Of a stretch of 64,000 nt of DNA, positions 51,451 through 60,049 are shown piece by piece. The stretch is from Fulvimonas soli. GTDB lineage: Bacteria; Pseudomonadota; Gammaproteobacteria; Xanthomonadales; Rhodanobacteraceae. The notes beneath the pieces were generated by a model. It did no database searches, was not told the DNA's origin, and worked only from the letters and a program-made list of their open reading frames with translations. Location: the NCBI RefSeq assembly GCF_003148905.1, contig NZ_QGHC01000008.1, positions 62,001-126,000 of the forward strand, read 5' to 3'. The translations under genes and the position numbers were made by a program. The first letter of the stretch is position 1; every line of letters starts with the position of its first letter.

Positions 51451-51484
51451 AAAACAATTAGGAAATTACTTAATTAATTACATG
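51451..51484 (-). promoter_or_regulatory. AT-rich promoter/operator of the arsR operon
   Basis: AAAACAATTAGGAAATTACT followed by TAATTAATTACATG is almost free of G and C in a GC-rich region. It contains TTAATTAA (51470-51477) and AATTA half-sites. It lies 6 bases before the arsR ATG on the minus strand, so it probably combines the -10 element with an ArsR operator. Confidence 0.55.
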
Positions 51485-51624
51485 CAATACTTGCCGTGTC
51501 AACGGCACGGCTCGCTTCTCTGCCCCGGATGGCTGGCCCGAACGAAAGCCGACCGGCGCTTTCGGCGGGCGGATTTCTGCGCCGTCGACGGACTCTCCGC
51601 CTTCCAAATGGCGCGGCCGGGCCG

Positions 51625-52293
51625 TTATCTTTCGGCGCTGTCCGCCGGAACGATGCTTCCGGCCCCTTTCGACGCCTTGTCCAGCCGACTGGAAGCGAAG
51701 CGCAGCGCGAGGCCCGCCAGCGTGGCCAGCAGCGCCAGCGGCTTCAGGTGCAGGCTGTACAGCGCCACCGCGCCGAACATGACGGCGACGAACAGGTCCT
51801 GCAGCAGCCAGCCCCAGGCCCGCGCCTTCGGCACGTCCGGGGCCAGGTCGCCGACGAAGGCGGCATAGCCCCAGGAGGCGGCCAGGCAGAGGTAGTTGGC
51901 CATCAGCGCCAGCGCGTAGAACAGCATGCCGTCGCGCGAGGCGTCGCCGGCCGAGGTCAGCATCACGCGGACCACCACCGGCATCAGCGACACCAGGCTG
52001 AGCAGCAGCAGGGTCAGCAGGGTGGACGGCGCGTCCACGCGGCGCAGGTTCGCCAGCACGCGGCGGTGGCGCATCCAGACGCCGCCCACGATGGCGAAGC
52101 TCACGAAGTAGACCAGCAGCGGCACCGCCCAGGCCCGCAGCAGGCTCTCGCCCGGCGCGGCCTCCGGCTTGAGCTCCACCGCCGACAGCGTCAGCGCGAT
52201 GGCGAACACGCCGTCGGACAGCATCACCAGGCGGTCGAAATGGCGCTGGTGGACGTGGTGCTCCCTCACGGGCAGCGACTTGCTCGGTTCCAT
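51625..52293 (-). CDS. TMEM175/DUF1211-family potassium channel-like protein
   Basis: A 222-residue membrane protein with six hydrophobic helices. The first contains the hallmark F-S-D region as RLVMLSDGVFAIALTLSAVE. Bacterial TMEM175 proteins form K+-permeable tetramers. Other family segments are VYFVSFAIVGGVWMRHRRVL and DAPSTLLTLLLLSLVSLMPV. Transcribed divergently from the ferredoxin-NADP reductase gene. The 179-base gap to arsR on its downstream side shows nothing else. Confidence 0.88.
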   Translation of the reverse strand: MEPSKSLPVREHHVHQRHFDRLVMLSDGVFAIALTLSAVELKPEAAPGESLLRAWAVPLLVYFVSFAIVGGVWMRHRRVLANLRRVDAPSTLLTLLLLSLVSLMPVVVRVMLTSAGDASRDGMLFYALALMANYLCLAASWGYAAFVGDLAPDVPKARAWGWLLQDLFVAVMFGAVALYSLHLKPLALLATLAGLALRFASSRLDKASKGAGSIVPADSAER

Positions 52294-52385
52294 GCCTGGC
52301 TTTCCCCCTGTCGACTGCGCGCATGATGCCGCAGAGCGCGACGTTTCGTCCCATGGGCGGGCGCGCGGCGCGGCGGCGAATCGCG

Positions 52386-52391
52386 TAAAAT
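52386..52391 (+). promoter_or_regulatory. Probable -10 element of the fpr gene
   Basis: TAAAAT stands in the GC-rich divergent gap 52294-52514, giving a leader of about 117 bases. The leader contains a hairpin (CCGCCGCCTGCGGCGG, about 52460-52475). A -35 element is not obvious, so an activator may be needed. Confidence 0.4.
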
Positions 52392-52514
52392 GCCACGGCC
52401 GCCGCGATCCGCGGCACTCGCCAGGTCCACCGGCACCCGCCTTCCCACGCGAGTCACGCTACCGCCGCCTGCGGCGGCGCCTTCCCCGCTCCGCAATTCG
52501 AGACGACGACATCT

Positions 52515-53291
52515 ATGGTGGCTTTGGCGACCGAGCACGTGATCGACGTGCACCACTGGAACGACAGCCTGTTCTCCTTCCGCACCACGCGCGATCCCGG
52601 CTTCCGCTTCGACAGCGGGCAGTTCGTGATGATCGGCCTGGAGGTGGACGGCCGCCCGCTGATGCGCGCCTACTCGATCGCCAGCGCGGCGTGGGAGGAG
52701 CATCTGGAGTTCTTCTCGATCAAGGTGCCTAACGGCCCGCTCACCTCGCGCCTGCAGCACCTCCGGCCCGGCGACCCGATCATCGTGAGCCGCAAGCCCA
52801 CCGGCACGCTGGTGCTCACCGACTTGAGGCCCGGCAAGCACCTGTACCTGCTCGGCACCGGCACCGGCCTGGCGCCGTTCATGAGCATCATCCGCGACCC
52901 GGACACCTACGAGCGCTACGAGAAGATCGTGCTCGCCCACGGCGTGCGGCAGGTCGACGACCTCGCCTACGCGCACTACCTCGAGCACGAGCTGCCGCAG
53001 CACGAGTACCTGGGCGAGCTGGTGCGCGAGAAGCTGATCTACTACCCCACGGTGACCCGCGAGCCGTTCCGCAACCGCGGCCGCATCACCGACGCCATCG
53101 TCGACGGCCTGATGAGCGAGGCCACCGGCCTGCCGCCGCTCAACCCTGAAACCGACCGCGTGATGCTGTGCGGCAGCCCGGCGATGCTGGAGGACCTGTG
53201 CGCCCTGCTCGACGGCCGCGGCTTCCAGGCCTCGCCGCGCACGCGCGAACCGGGCGATTACGTGATCGAGCGGGCGTTCGTGGAAAAGTGA
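52515..53291 (+). CDS. fpr: Ferredoxin/flavodoxin-NADP+ reductase
   Basis: FAD enzyme moving electrons between NADPH and ferredoxin or flavodoxin, 258 residues as usual for the bacterial Fpr group. The FAD motif R-x-Y-S is in LMRAYSIASAAWEEHLEFFS. The isoalloxazine/phosphate region is GPLTSRLQHLRPGDPI. The NADP-binding motif is LLGTGTGLAPFMSIIRDP, and CGSPAMLEDLCALL precedes the conserved C-terminal end (YVIERAFVEK). It can support iron-sulfur repair and radical SAM enzymes such as HemN. Start ATG 52515. Confidence 0.95.
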   Translation: MVALATEHVIDVHHWNDSLFSFRTTRDPGFRFDSGQFVMIGLEVDGRPLMRAYSIASAAWEEHLEFFSIKVPNGPLTSRLQHLRPGDPIIVSRKPTGTLVLTDLRPGKHLYLLGTGTGLAPFMSIIRDPDTYERYEKIVLAHGVRQVDDLAYAHYLEHELPQHEYLGELVREKLIYYPTVTREPFRNRGRITDAIVDGLMSEATGLPPLNPETDRVMLCGSPAMLEDLCALLDGRGFQASPRTREPGDYVIERAFVEK

Positions 53292-53337
53292 AGTGACGCG
53301 GCACATGCGTGGCTCCATGTGCGCTCCAGAGACGCGC

Positions 53338-53367
53338 TTGACTTGACCACTCCATAAGGAGTAAATC
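53338..53367 (+). promoter_or_regulatory. Promoter before the small secreted protein pair
   Basis: TTGACT at 53338-53343, an 18-base spacer and TAAATC at 53362-53367 form a recognisable sigma-70 promoter, followed by a GTTAAGGAGAAG ribosome-binding site before ATG 53409. The AT content is higher than that of the neighbours. Confidence 0.55.
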
Positions 53368-53408
53368 TGCCAATTACTGAATCGGCCAGTTCAGTTAAGG
53401 AGAAGACC

Positions 53409-53906
53409 ATGAAACGCGCTGCATGGCTGGTTGGCTGTCTGTTCGGAATGTCAGCAGTCGCGGCACATGCTGGGTCCAACAGTGGGGAAGCGACGCCCGC
53501 TCCATCTACGATCCAGGCCATTGCGCAGGTTGATCCGCAGGGGAACGTCATTCCCCTCAACACCGTTGGCCGGCAGCCCAAGGAAATCACCCAACTGGTT
53601 CATGACACACTGAAGCAGTGGCATTTCAAGCCTCCTGTCGAAGCAGGGCGCCGGGTGACGAGCTACGTGCTCATTACCATGAACCTGGAAACCGCCAAGC
53701 GCGACGACGGGAATTACGACACGCGGCTCACCTATGTTTCCAATATGCCGGTGAAGCCCATCAACGGCGGCTGGATGTGCAGCGACCAGCAGAGCCGCAA
53801 CGCCTTCTGCAAGATGCGCTTCCAGCCCATGTCCGACCCCTATCTTGGCGCTTCGGCACAGCAGGCCCTGGCCCAGCATGCGATGCTCTCCTCGCGGGGC
53901 CATTGA
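53409..53906 (+). CDS. Small exported protein with TonB-C-like segment, unknown
   Basis: A 165-residue protein with a signal peptide (MKRAAWLVGCLFGMSAVAAHA, cleavage near 21). The mature segment IAQVDPQGNVIPLNTVGRQP ... VHDTLKQWHFKPPVEAGRRV recalls the C-terminal domain of energy-transducing TonB-like proteins. Two cysteines (WMCSDQ, AFCKM) follow. GC content is lower than the surroundings. AAGGAG precedes the ATG. The next gene encodes a paralogue with the same plan. Role unknown. Confidence 0.72.
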   Translation: MKRAAWLVGCLFGMSAVAAHAGSNSGEATPAPSTIQAIAQVDPQGNVIPLNTVGRQPKEITQLVHDTLKQWHFKPPVEAGRRVTSYVLITMNLETAKRDDGNYDTRLTYVSNMPVKPINGGWMCSDQQSRNAFCKMRFQPMSDPYLGASAQQALAQHAMLSSRGH

Positions 53907-53991
53907 AAACCGGCACACGACGGAAGCATGCATCCCCATGACAGACCAGGAACCGCCCGGGTCTGTGCTCGACTTTATGGAGGAGTTCGTC

Positions 53992-54429
53992 ATGAAGATC
54001 GGTACCATCCTACTTGGCGGCAGTCTGTTGGTGCTTTCCATGCCGGCCCTGTCGCTCGATACGGCTGCTTCGGAAAGCAGTCTTGCAGGGCAAGCCTCGC
54101 ATCGACCGGTGGATGTCATCGCCTATGTGGATTCGAGCGGTAAAGTGCTGAACACGAAGACGGTCGAGAAACTGCCCCCCGAGATATCCAAGCTGGCCTA
54201 CGCTTCGCTGAAGCAGCGAAAGCTCGAGGGAAGCGGGGTCCACGGCTTGGTCATTCCCTACCTCGTCCATATGCAGCTCGATGCCGTGCCACGCAATGAC
54301 GGCACCTACGACGTCGGGCTGGCCTATCTGTCCAGCGAGAAGATAACCAGGCGCCTTCCTCAGATTGAGGATTACTGCAACATGGATTGCGGCGCCAGTC
54401 CGGAACCTGGAGTGATCCGGCTGCACTGA
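53992..54429 (+). CDS. Small exported protein, paralogue of the preceding gene
   Basis: A 145-residue protein with a signal peptide (MKIGTILLGGSLLVLSMPALS). The mature part VDVIAYVDSSGKVLNTKTVE, PPEISKLAYASLKQRKLEG and DAVPRNDGTYDVGLAYLSSE corresponds block by block to the upstream protein (IAQVDPQGNV, PKEITQLVHDTLKQWHF, AKRDDGNYDTRLTYVSN). Two cysteines occur in YCNMDCG. GGAGGAG precedes ATG 53992. Tandem duplication with strong divergence. Function not recognised. Confidence 0.72.
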   Translation: MKIGTILLGGSLLVLSMPALSLDTAASESSLAGQASHRPVDVIAYVDSSGKVLNTKTVEKLPPEISKLAYASLKQRKLEGSGVHGLVIPYLVHMQLDAVPRNDGTYDVGLAYLSSEKITRRLPQIEDYCNMDCGASPEPGVIRLH

Positions 54430-54491
54430 GTCCGGCGCCCCGGCCGATGCCGGCCACGAGCTGCCTGCCGTGCATGGCATCGGTCCTGGGC

Positions 54492-55154
54492 TCAATCGCG
54501 TATTCGCCCCTGCCCCTCGTTGTCCCAATAGCCGAACACGCGCCGCGCGATCAGCTTGTACAGCCGCTTGCCGGTGGCGCGCCATAGCCGCGAATGCGGT
54601 GCCGGCGCGTCGAGGATGGCGCGCTGGCGCGCGCTCAGCGCCTGCGCGCAGTAGGTGCGCTTGTGCTTGAGCAGGTGGCGCAGGTCCTCGCGCGCCAGCA
54701 GGCGGAACAGCCGGCCGCGGCGGCCGCGGCTCCAGGCGAGCTGGAAGTCCACCAGCGCCGGGCGGCCGTCCTCGCGCACCAGCCAGTTCGGCTCCTTGGC
54801 CAGGTCGTTGTGCACCACGCCGCGGCGGTGCAGCCGGGCGAGCAGGCGCAACGCCTCGCGGTAGTAGGCGCGCGCGCGCGGCTGCGCCTGCTGCATCGGC
54901 GCGCCGGCGATGTAGCCGCGCAGCAGCTCGCGGCCGTCCCAGCGCAGCAATTCGGGCACGCCGTCGACGCCAGCCAGCTTCGCCAGCGCGCGCGCCTCGC
55001 GCGCGGCGGCGCGGCGGGCGAAGGCGCGCGCCCACCAGCGCGCGGCGGCCACGTCGCGGCGGACCGCCGGGCGGCCGCCGCGCTCGACCAGCTCGATGCG
55101 GCCCAGCTCGTCGGCCTTCAGCAGCCGCGGCGAGAACGCCGGTTCATCCGCCAT
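54492..55154 (-). CDS. RIO/KdkA-like kinase
   Basis: A 220-residue small protein-kinase-fold enzyme. The catalytic loop is RGVVHNDLAKEPNWLV (H-x-D-x4-N pattern). The metal Asp is in PALVDFQLAWSRGRRG. The first part has a conserved Arg/Lys-rich stretch (AARWWARAFARRAAAREARA). It resembles bacterial RIO-like Ser/Thr kinases and lipopolysaccharide core kinases; I cannot separate them without alignment. The glycine-rich loop is poorly formed. ATG 55154 (MADEPAFSPRLL) rather than 55181. Divergent from the DUF3298 lipoprotein gene 38 bases away. Confidence 0.75.
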   Translation of the reverse strand: MADEPAFSPRLLKADELGRIELVERGGRPAVRRDVAAARWWARAFARRAAAREARALAKLAGVDGVPELLRWDGRELLRGYIAGAPMQQAQPRARAYYREALRLLARLHRRGVVHNDLAKEPNWLVREDGRPALVDFQLAWSRGRRGRLFRLLAREDLRHLLKHKRTYCAQALSARQRAILDAPAPHSRLWRATGKRLYKLIARRVFGYWDNEGQGRIRD

Positions 55155-55192
55155 GGGTACACTGCGCCGGTACGCACACAAGGAGATAGGTC

Positions 55193-56041
55193 ATGCCGTC
55201 TCTTCCGAAAGGATGCTTCGCGCTGGGCGTCGCGCTGCTGCTGTCGGCCTGCGGATCGCAGGCGCCCGGGAATGCGCAGACGCCGGCGTCAGCGCCTGCG
55301 CCGGCCGCCGCGCCGTCGCTGGCGGCCACGACGCAACCGCCGGCCGCCGCCAGCGCCACTACTCCGGCGACCTCGCCGGACGGCCAGCTTACCGACAGCG
55401 GCAGCGGCGACAAATACCGCTACGCCATCCACTACCCGCCGCTGCCGCCGGCGCAGGCGCCGCTCGGCGCGGCGCTGCGCGCGCTGGGCGACCGCGCCAG
55501 GCGGGATTTCCTCGCCCAGGCCGGGCCGGCGGCGCAGCATCCCACGAGCGCCGCCTACCCGTGGGAGCTGACCCTGGACTTCAAGGTCGTCGCGCAGACG
55601 CCCGACCTCGTCAGCGTGGTGGGCCAGGGCGGCGCCTTCACCGGCGGCGCGCACGGCAACCCGATCCTGCTCACCGTGCTGTACGACGCGCGCGCCGGGC
55701 GCACGCTGGCGCTGGACGACCTGTTCGCCGATCCCGCCGCGGCGCGCCGCGTGCTGGCGGACGCGGCGCGCGCGGACCTGCTCGGGCGACTGGAAGGTCC
55801 GCAGGACCAGCGGCTGGGCTCCGACCGCAAGTGGATCGAGGAAGGCACCGCGCCGACCGCCGAGAACTACCAGGCCTTCGCGCTGCTCGCCGACGGCGGC
55901 AAGGCGCGCGGCCTGCGCCTGCTGTTCCCGGCCTACCAGGTGGCCTCCTACGCCGACGGCGTGCAGCACGTGGACGTGCCGGCGGCGGGCTTCGCCGCGC
56001 TGCTGAAGCCGGCCTACCGCGACGCCTTCGCCACGCCCTGA
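55193..56041 (+). CDS. DUF3298/DUF4163-type lipoprotein
   Basis: A 282-residue lipoprotein: signal with lipobox LSAC (Cys about 20), an Ala/Pro/Thr linker to about residue 60, then a domain like DUF4163 (YRYAIHYPPLPPAQAPLG ... LTLDFKVVAQTPDLVSVVGQ) followed by DUF3298 (LLTVLYDARAGRTLALDDLF, LLFPAYQVASYADGVQHVDV). These domains occur in RsiV-like and lysozyme-binding surface proteins. Here the function is not known. Followed 27 bases later by the DUF456 gene. Confidence 0.82.
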   Translation: MPSLPKGCFALGVALLLSACGSQAPGNAQTPASAPAPAAAPSLAATTQPPAAASATTPATSPDGQLTDSGSGDKYRYAIHYPPLPPAQAPLGAALRALGDRARRDFLAQAGPAAQHPTSAAYPWELTLDFKVVAQTPDLVSVVGQGGAFTGGAHGNPILLTVLYDARAGRTLALDDLFADPAAARRVLADAARADLLGRLEGPQDQRLGSDRKWIEEGTAPTAENYQAFALLADGGKARGLRLLFPAYQVASYADGVQHVDVPAAGFAALLKPAYRDAFATP

Positions 56042-56068
56042 GCCGCGGCGCGCCGCCGGGGGAAACGC

Positions 56069-56569
56069 ATGGACATCGCCACCTTCGTGGACGCCGCCCT
56101 CTACGTGCTCGCCGCGGCGCTGATCGTGGCGGGCCTGGCCGGCGCGGTGCTGCCGGTGCTGCCCGGCATCCCGATGATCTTCGGCGGCATCTGGCTGGCC
56201 GCCGCGGTGGACGGCTACCGCCACCTGGGCCCGTGGTGGCTGGGCGGGATCGCCGCGCTGGGCGCGCTCGGCGTGGCACTGGACTTCGTCGCCAGCGCGC
56301 TGGGCGCCAGGCACGTGGGCGCCAGCCGCGCCGCCTTGTGGGGCGCGACCCTCGGCACCGTGGCCGGCATGTTCTTCGGCCCGCCGGGCCTGCTGCTCGG
56401 CCCTTTCCTCGGCGCGCTGGCCGGGGAGCTCACGGCGGGCAACAGCGTGCTGCGCTCGGCGCACGTGGGCGCGGGCACCTGGATCGGCCTGCTGCTCGGC
56501 ACGCTGGCGAAGCTGGCGATCTCCTTCGTGATGGTGGGGCTGTTCGGGCTGGCGATGCTGGTCGGCTGA
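56069..56569 (+). CDS. DUF456-family membrane protein
   Basis: A 166-residue protein with four to five membrane helices. GLAGAVLPVLPGIPMIFGGI (the G-x-x-L-P-x-L-P-G-x-P motif of DUF456) and MFFGPPGLLLGPFLGALAGE, a Gly/Pro-rich repeat of the same hairpin type, are diagnostic. Function of the family is unknown. ATG 56069 after GGGGGAAACGC. Likely co-transcribed with the upstream lipoprotein gene. Confidence 0.85.
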   Translation: MDIATFVDAALYVLAAALIVAGLAGAVLPVLPGIPMIFGGIWLAAAVDGYRHLGPWWLGGIAALGALGVALDFVASALGARHVGASRAALWGATLGTVAGMFFGPPGLLLGPFLGALAGELTAGNSVLRSAHVGAGTWIGLLLGTLAKLAISFVMVGLFGLAMLVG

Positions 56570-56645
56570 GCGGCACCTCCGGCACATGGCACGGCACGGG
56601 CGGGCCGTCTAGGCTTGCGCAATCCTTTCGCCACGCAGGTGTCCC

Positions 56646-58424
56646 ATGCCCAAGCCGCGCCGACTCGCCCTCGTCCTCGCCGTCTCGCTGGCCGCCGCTG
56701 GCGCCGCCCGGGCGCAGGGCACGCCTGCCTGGATCGGGCGCAGCAACGCCGACGCCAAGGCGCTGCTGGAAGTGATCGCGCGCTTCAGCCCGGAATCGGC
56801 CTCGCAGTTCGGCCTGCCCGGCTACGACGACAAGGTGGCGGACCTCAGGCCCGGCCTCGACGAGCGCTCGCGCGCCGCGCTGGCCGGGGCCAAGGCGAGG
56901 CTGGAGCAGCTGCTGGCCGCGGAACGCGACGTCAACGTGCGGCAGGACCTGGAGATCCTGATCAAGGCCGCCGGCGACCAGATCGAGGGCATCGACCTCA
57001 ACCGCAAGTACCTGCTGCCCTACACCGACGTGGGCTCGCTGGTGTTCACCGGCGAGTTCGCGCTGCTCAAGGACGACGTGGCCCCGGCGCGGCGCGCGCA
57101 GGCGCTCAAGCGGCTGCAGTGCTACGTGGGCCAGGCGCCGGGCTGCGCGCCGATCACCGGGCTGGCCGAGGCGCAGACCGAGGCGCGCCTGGGCGACCGG
57201 GCCCTGCTCGGCCCCTACCGCGGCGAGGTGGAGCAGAAGCTCGCCAACACGCCGCGCTACGTCGCCGGCGTCCGCCAGCTGTTCGCCAAGTACAAGCTCG
57301 ACACGCCCGCGGGCAAGGCCGCGCTCGACGCGCTGGACGCCCAGCTCAAGGACTACGACGCCTGGGTGAAGCGCACCGTGCTGCCGCGCGCCCGCGCCGA
57401 CTTCCGCCTGCCCGAGCCGCTGTACGCCTACAACCTGCGCCAGGTCGGCATCGACATCCCGCCGGAACAGCTGATGAAGCAGGCCGAGCTGGAGTTCGTC
57501 GAGCTGCAGGGCGCGCTGCAGGCGCTGGCGCCGGCGGTGGCGAAGGCCGAGGGCATCGACGCCGCCGACTACCGCGACGTGTTCAAGGCGCTCAAGCAGC
57601 AGCAGCTCGGCAAGGACCAGGTGATGCCCTGGTACCACGAGGTGCTCGGCCGCATCGAGGACATCGTGCGCCGCGAGCGCATCGTCACCCTGCCGCAGCG
57701 CAGGATGCAGATGCGCCTGGCCTCGGAGGCCGAGGCCGCGCAGGTGCCGGCGCCGCACATGGACCCGCCGCCGTTCATCGACAACCACGGCGAGCAGGGC
57801 ACCTTCGTGCTCACCATGGGCAACCCGGGCAACGGCAAGGACGCCGGCGAGGCCTACGACGACTTCACCTTCAAGGCCGCCGCGTGGAGCCTCACCGCGC
57901 ACGAGGGCCGGCCCGGCCACGAGCTGCAGTTCGCCGCGATGGTCGAGCGCGGCGTCTCGCTGGCGCGCAGCCTGTTCGCCTTCAACAGCGTCAACGTGGA
58001 GGGCTGGGCGCTGTACGCCGAGTCGGAGATGCTGCCGTACGAGCCGCCGGCCGGCCAGTTCGCCGCCTACCAGATGCGCCTGATGCGCGCCGCGCGCGCC
58101 TACCTGGACCCGATGCTCAACCTCGGCCTGATCACCCGCGAGCGCGCGCACGACGTGCTGGTGCGCGACGTGGGCCTGTCCGAGGCGATGGCGCGGCAGG
58201 AGCTGGACCGCTACACCTTCGACAGCCCGGGCCAGGCCACGGCGTACTTCTACGGCTACATGCGCCTGCAGCAGCTGCGCCTGGAGACCGAGCTGGCGCT
58301 GGGTCCGAAGTTCGACCGCCAGGCCTTCAACGACTTCGTGATCGACCAGGGCCTGCTGCCGCCGGCGCAGCTGGCCGAGGCGGTGCGCACGCAGTTCATC
58401 CCGCAGCGGCGGAAGCAGGGCTGA
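56646..58424 (+). CDS. DUF885-family exported metallopeptidase-like protein
   Basis: A 592-residue protein with a signal peptide (MPKPRRLALVLAVSLAAAGAARA). The motif LTAHEGRPGHELQFAAM (H-E-G-x-P-G-H) is the zinc-binding signature of DUF885, related to gluzincin peptidases. A downstream glutamate is in FNSVNVEGWALYAESEML. C-terminal ATAYFYGYMRLQQLRLETEL and LNLGLITRERAHDVLV are typical. It is a periplasmic or outer-membrane peptidase of undefined substrate. Length is normal. Repeats follow its stop. Confidence 0.9.
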   Translation: MPKPRRLALVLAVSLAAAGAARAQGTPAWIGRSNADAKALLEVIARFSPESASQFGLPGYDDKVADLRPGLDERSRAALAGAKARLEQLLAAERDVNVRQDLEILIKAAGDQIEGIDLNRKYLLPYTDVGSLVFTGEFALLKDDVAPARRAQALKRLQCYVGQAPGCAPITGLAEAQTEARLGDRALLGPYRGEVEQKLANTPRYVAGVRQLFAKYKLDTPAGKAALDALDAQLKDYDAWVKRTVLPRARADFRLPEPLYAYNLRQVGIDIPPEQLMKQAELEFVELQGALQALAPAVAKAEGIDAADYRDVFKALKQQQLGKDQVMPWYHEVLGRIEDIVRRERIVTLPQRRMQMRLASEAEAAQVPAPHMDPPPFIDNHGEQGTFVLTMGNPGNGKDAGEAYDDFTFKAAAWSLTAHEGRPGHELQFAAMVERGVSLARSLFAFNSVNVEGWALYAESEMLPYEPPAGQFAAYQMRLMRAARAYLDPMLNLGLITRERAHDVLVRDVGLSEAMARQELDRYTFDSPGQATAYFYGYMRLQQLRLETELALGPKFDRQAFNDFVIDQGLLPPAQLAEAVRTQFIPQRRKQG

Positions 58425-58489
58425 GCGCGTCGGCAGCGCCGCGACGACGACGGGCGCGGGATGGGCAAGCGCCCAGGGTTCCGTTCCAG

Positions 58490-58680
58490 CCGCACCCTCG
58501 TTCCGCCTGCCGGCACCTTCTCCCCAAGGGGGGAAGGACTCGCACTGGCAACGCATGGTCCGCGGCCCTGCTCCACGCTCCCGTCGGGAGAGGGGTGAGG
58601 GTACGGACGAAGGCGAAGGTTCCATCCCTGCCGAACCCTCATCCGCCTGCCGGCACCTTCTCCCGGGGGGAGAAGGATTC
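58490..58680. repeat. Cluster of three REP-like repeats
   Basis: Two direct copies of CCGCCTGCCGGCACCTTCTC occur at about 58503 and 58643 (141 bases apart), each followed by a CCCC/GGGG hairpin and AAGGA. Between them lies an inverted copy of the CTCACCCC type (GGGAGAGGGGTGAGGGT, about 58586-58602). They fill most of the 401-base gap 58425-58825. I see no gene there. Confidence 0.75.
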
Positions 58681-58825
58681 ACCGGCTGGGCATGCCCGGC
58701 CGTTCCAGCGCCTTGCCTCGGCAGCCGGGCCGTTGCCGGGCCCGGGCGCCGCAGGCGGCGCACGATGCGCCCCCTGAACCCCGGCTGGCACGGGGCCATC
58801 GTTCCGGCCCATTCCGGCCGCGCCC

Positions 58826-59491
58826 TCAGCCGGGAATCACGTACAGCAGTACCGCCAGGTAGTGCAGCACGCTGCCGGCCAGCACGAAGCCGTGCCACAC
58901 CGCGTGGTGGAACGGCAGCCGCCGGCACAGGTAGAACGGCACGCCCAGCGTGTAGGCGGCGCCGCCGGCGACCAGCAGCACCAGCCCGCCCGTCTCCAGG
59001 TGCGCACTGAGCGGCCTGAACGCCACCAGCGCCACCCAGCCCATCGCCACGTAGATCGAGGCCGCCAGCACGCGGTTCTTGAAGCGGTGCAGCAGGCCCA
59101 GCTCCAGCGCGCTGCCGGCGAGCGCCAGCGCCCAGATCGTGCCGAACAACCCCCAGCCCCACGCGCCGGGCAGCACGAGCAGGGTGAACGGGGTATAGGT
59201 GCCGGCGATCAGCAGGAAGATCGCGATGTGGTCCAGCGTGCGCAGCACCCGCCGCGGCAGCTCGCCGGGAATCGCGTGGTACAGCGTGGAGGCGGTGTAG
59301 AGCAGGATCAGCGCCGCGCCGAACACCGCGCTGGCCGTCACCGTGCGCGCGTCGCCGTGCAGCGCGGCGAAGGCCACCAGCGTGGCCAGCCCGGCGATGC
59401 TGAGCAGGATGCCGATGCCGTGGATGACCGTGCTGGCCAGCTCGTCGGCGAAGGCGTAGCGCGGCGGTGCGGCGCCGGTTCGGGCGGACAT
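58826..59491 (-). CDS. Hemolysin III / TrhA-type membrane protein (PAQR family)
   Basis: A 221-residue seven-helix protein of the hemolysin III family. Signature parts are ELASTVIHGIGILLSIAGLA (first His), LYTASTLYHAI (Y-x-S-T-x-Y-H motif), LDHIAIFLLIAGTYTPFTLL and LPFHHAVWHGFVLAGSVLHY with the second metal-binding His pair. Bacterial members are linked to membrane-energetics or membrane-fluidity control rather than true hemolysis. ATG 59491 has GAGGAGCCTCC upstream. Confidence 0.9.
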   Translation of the reverse strand: MSARTGAAPPRYAFADELASTVIHGIGILLSIAGLATLVAFAALHGDARTVTASAVFGAALILLYTASTLYHAIPGELPRRVLRTLDHIAIFLLIAGTYTPFTLLVLPGAWGWGLFGTIWALALAGSALELGLLHRFKNRVLAASIYVAMGWVALVAFRPLSAHLETGGLVLLVAGGAAYTLGVPFYLCRRLPFHHAVWHGFVLAGSVLHYLAVLLYVIPG

Positions 59492-59581
59492 GGAGGCTCC
59501 TCGGGGAAGTGGGCGGCCGATGGTCCGCCCTACCTTACCCGGCGCGCGGCGCCTTGCATACGCCCCGGTACGGGCACATCG

Positions 59582-60022
59582 TCACGGCTCGATGATGAAG
59601 GCGCCGAACGCCACCCCGAGGTTCCAGCCCTGGCCCTTGCCGCTCAGCGCCAGCGACACGTTGCCCTTGGTCAGCACCTGCGCCTCGGCCGACTTCTCGG
59701 CGCCCGCGTGGGCCTCGGCGTTGGCGTAGTGGCCGAGCACCTCGCGGATGCCGGACACGCCGGAGAACTTGCCGACGCCGTCGTCGATGCGGGTCTTGCC
59801 GAAGGTCAGGCCGCCGCCCTTGGCGCGCAGCTTCACGTGCATGCTCTGGCCGTTGCTGCAGCGGACGGTGCCGCTGCCGGTGGCGGTCTTGTAGAACACC
59901 GACCAGCCGGACAGCTGGAAATGCATCGTGCAGGACAGCTCGCCGGCCCGCGCCGGCGGCGCCGCCAGCAACCCGCCCAGCAGCAGGCCCGCTGCGCCCG
60001 CGATGATGCGCCAGGTCTTCAT
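59582..60022 (-). CDS. Exported protein, unknown
   Basis: A 146-residue protein with a signal peptide (MKTWRIIAGAAGLLLGGLLAAPPARA). The mature domain is Gly-rich and beta-type: GELSCTMHFQLSGWSVFYKT, GTVRCSNGQSMHVKLRAKGG (two cysteines that could form a disulfide), and a C-terminal LALSGKGQGWNLGVAFGAFI. It loosely recalls DUF992 or YSC84-type exported proteins, but I cannot assign a family. It stands alone. Probably periplasmic. Confidence 0.7.
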   Translation of the reverse strand: MKTWRIIAGAAGLLLGGLLAAPPARAGELSCTMHFQLSGWSVFYKTATGSGTVRCSNGQSMHVKLRAKGGGLTFGKTRIDDGVGKFSGVSGIREVLGHYANAEAHAGAEKSAEAQVLTKGNVSLALSGKGQGWNLGVAFGAFIIEP

Positions 60023-60049
60023 GGTGTTCGCTCCCGCGTGTTCCGGCCC

